Source of the DNA: Candidatus Woesearchaeota archaeon
GTDB taxonomy: Archaea; Nanobdellota; Nanobdellia; SCGC-AAA011-G17; UBA489
Assembly (NCBI GenBank): GCA_016177265.1
Contig: JACOVP010000045.1
Coordinates: 1 to 13,390, forward strand
Length of the DNA stretch: 13,390 nucleotides
Reading direction: 5' to 3'
Every line of letters begins with the position of its first letter. Position 1 is the first letter of the stretch. Below, in pieces: positions 12,647-13,390 of the stretch. The notes below the pieces were generated by a model. It did not search any database. It was not told where the DNA came from and saw nothing but the letters and a program-made list of their open reading frames with translations. Both the position numbers and the translations under genes were made by a program.

Positions 12647-13300
12647 ATGGTCTTAATTGCAGGTGTGGACGAAAGCGGCCGAGGTCCAGTCATCGGTCCT
12701 TTAGTCTTAGCTGGAGCCATGATGGATGAAAAAGATCTACCAAAATTGGAAAAACTTGGTGTCAGAGATTCAAAATTATTAACGCCAAAAAAGCGTGAGC
12801 AATTGTTCCCAAAGATTCAGAAACTTTGCAAGTACAAAATTATTATTGTTGAACCGAAAGAAATTGACGACGCAGTGCAATCACAAGAATTAAATCTCAA
12901 TTGGTTGGAAGCCCACAAATCTGTAGAAATCTTAAAAGAACTTAAACCAGACAAAGCAATTCTTGATTGCCCAAGTCCTAATATCGCAGCATACGCAAAC
13001 TATCTCAAGAACAAACTCCAGGATTCTTCCATAGAAGTTATCTGTGAGCACAAAGCAGATGTCAATCACAGAATTGTTGGTGCAGCCTCTATTTTAGCAA
13101 AGGTAACGAGAGATAGAATCATTGAAGACATCAAGAAAAAATACGGAAATTGTGGACCCGGCTACATGGCAAATGAAGTAACGCAAAAATTTCTCCAAGA
13201 GAACTGGGAAAAGCATCCAGAAATCTTCAGAAAATCATGGATATCATGGAAGAACCATAAAGATGAAAAAGAACAGAAAAAATTAGGGGTATTCGACTGA
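12647..13300 (+). CDS. rnhB: Ribonuclease HII
   Basis: This 217-residue enzyme cuts the RNA strand of RNA-DNA hybrids and 5' of single ribonucleotides in DNA, acting in ribonucleotide excision repair and primer removal. The type 2 RNase H metal site is complete: D8 and E9 in GVDESGRG, D107 in AILDCPS and D138 in EHKADVN. The GPGY-M segment with its substrate-sensing Tyr and the C-terminal helices are also present. The last residues form Q210-x-x-L213-x-x-F216-D217, close to a PCNA-interacting (PIP) box as in other archaeal RNase HII proteins, but with Asp in place of the second aromatic residue. The start is supported by its own TATA box. A T-rich terminator follows the stop. Identification is secure. 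Confidence 0.97.
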   Translation: MVLIAGVDESGRGPVIGPLVLAGAMMDEKDLPKLEKLGVRDSKLLTPKKREQLFPKIQKLCKYKIIIVEPKEIDDAVQSQELNLNWLEAHKSVEILKELKPDKAILDCPSPNIAAYANYLKNKLQDSSIEVICEHKADVNHRIVGAASILAKVTRDRIIEDIKKKYGNCGPGYMANEVTQKFLQENWEKHPEIFRKSWISWKNHKDEKEQKKLGVFD

Positions 13301-13307
13301 ATTAGGT

Positions 13308-13326
13308 ATTTAATTTTTTGTTTCTT
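13308..13326 (+). terminator. T-rich terminator after rnhB
   Basis: T6 and T3 runs within 26 nt after the stop codon resemble an archaeal U-tract terminator; no hairpin is evident. Confidence 0.45.
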
Positions 13327-13340
13327 ATCCTTGAAAAATA

Positions 13341-13350
13341 CCTTTATAAA
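13341..13350 (+). promoter_or_regulatory. TATA box for a transcript leaving the window
   Basis: CCTTTATAAA, with an A-rich 3' side, predicts a transcription start near 13370-13375. No ATG or GTG follows before the window end, and TTG 13375 meets a TAG four codons later. The transcript is therefore either leadered or a non-coding RNA. Confidence 0.5.
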
Positions 13351-13390
13351 GAAAAAACCGGCACAAAGAGGGATTTGACGACGATCTAGA

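Noticed and set aside
1..13390. CRISPR arrays, transposons, tRNA or rRNA genes
   Set aside because: No regularly spaced repeats, inverted-repeat-flanked transposase genes or tRNA/rRNA-like sequences were seen on reading either strand.

Overview
The window looks like a chromosomal segment of a small-genome archaeon, most likely of the DPANN type (Woesearchaeota or Pacearchaeota-like). I infer this from four things: an archaeal-class CCA-adding enzyme, an archaeal-type RNase HII with a PCNA-binding-like tail, archaeal TATA boxes about 26-29 nt before start codons, and many conserved-looking proteins without a recognisable family. The lineage call is inference. No rRNA, tRNA, CRISPR array, transposase or prophage gene was found. 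The stretch is densely coding with short gaps.

Left part (1-2024, minus strand): a partial ribbon-helix-helix regulator or antitoxin cut by the window edge, exonuclease III/AP endonuclease (xth), a 35-residue single-span membrane microprotein, a PIN-domain ribonuclease-like protein, and the 87-residue protein whose gene overlaps the PIN gene. The last two look like a coupled pair, possibly a toxin-antitoxin unit.

Next (2139-4792, minus): a tight three-gene operon of unknown function (140, 93 and 253 residues; two membrane-anchored proteins and one helical coiled-coil protein), then a separate 348-residue orphan followed by a strong multi-tract oligo-T terminator.

Middle (4879-8080): CCA tRNA nucleotidyltransferase (plus) converges with and overlaps an endonuclease III-like HhH-GPD glycosylase with an iron-sulfur cluster (minus). 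A divergent 166-residue unknown (plus) then converges on a two-gene unit encoding a 109-residue coiled-coil protein and a compact signal peptidase II (LspA), an enzyme few archaea carry.

Right part (8186-13300, all plus): a 486-residue cysteine-free orphan coupled by an ATGA overlap to a ZIP-family metal transporter, a secreted or membrane-anchored beta-propeller-like protein, tRNA-dihydrouridine synthase and RNase HII. The window ends just after a good TATA box with no start codon behind it.

Functionally the recognisable genes are housekeeping: DNA repair (xth, endonuclease III-like), RNA-DNA hybrid removal (rnhB), tRNA maturation (cca, dus), lipoprotein processing (lspA) and metal uptake (ZIP). 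Single or first genes mostly appear to be transcribed leaderless. Several internal genes, and the short-leader genes, instead have Shine-Dalgarno-like sequences or stop-start overlaps. I used this to correct several start codons.
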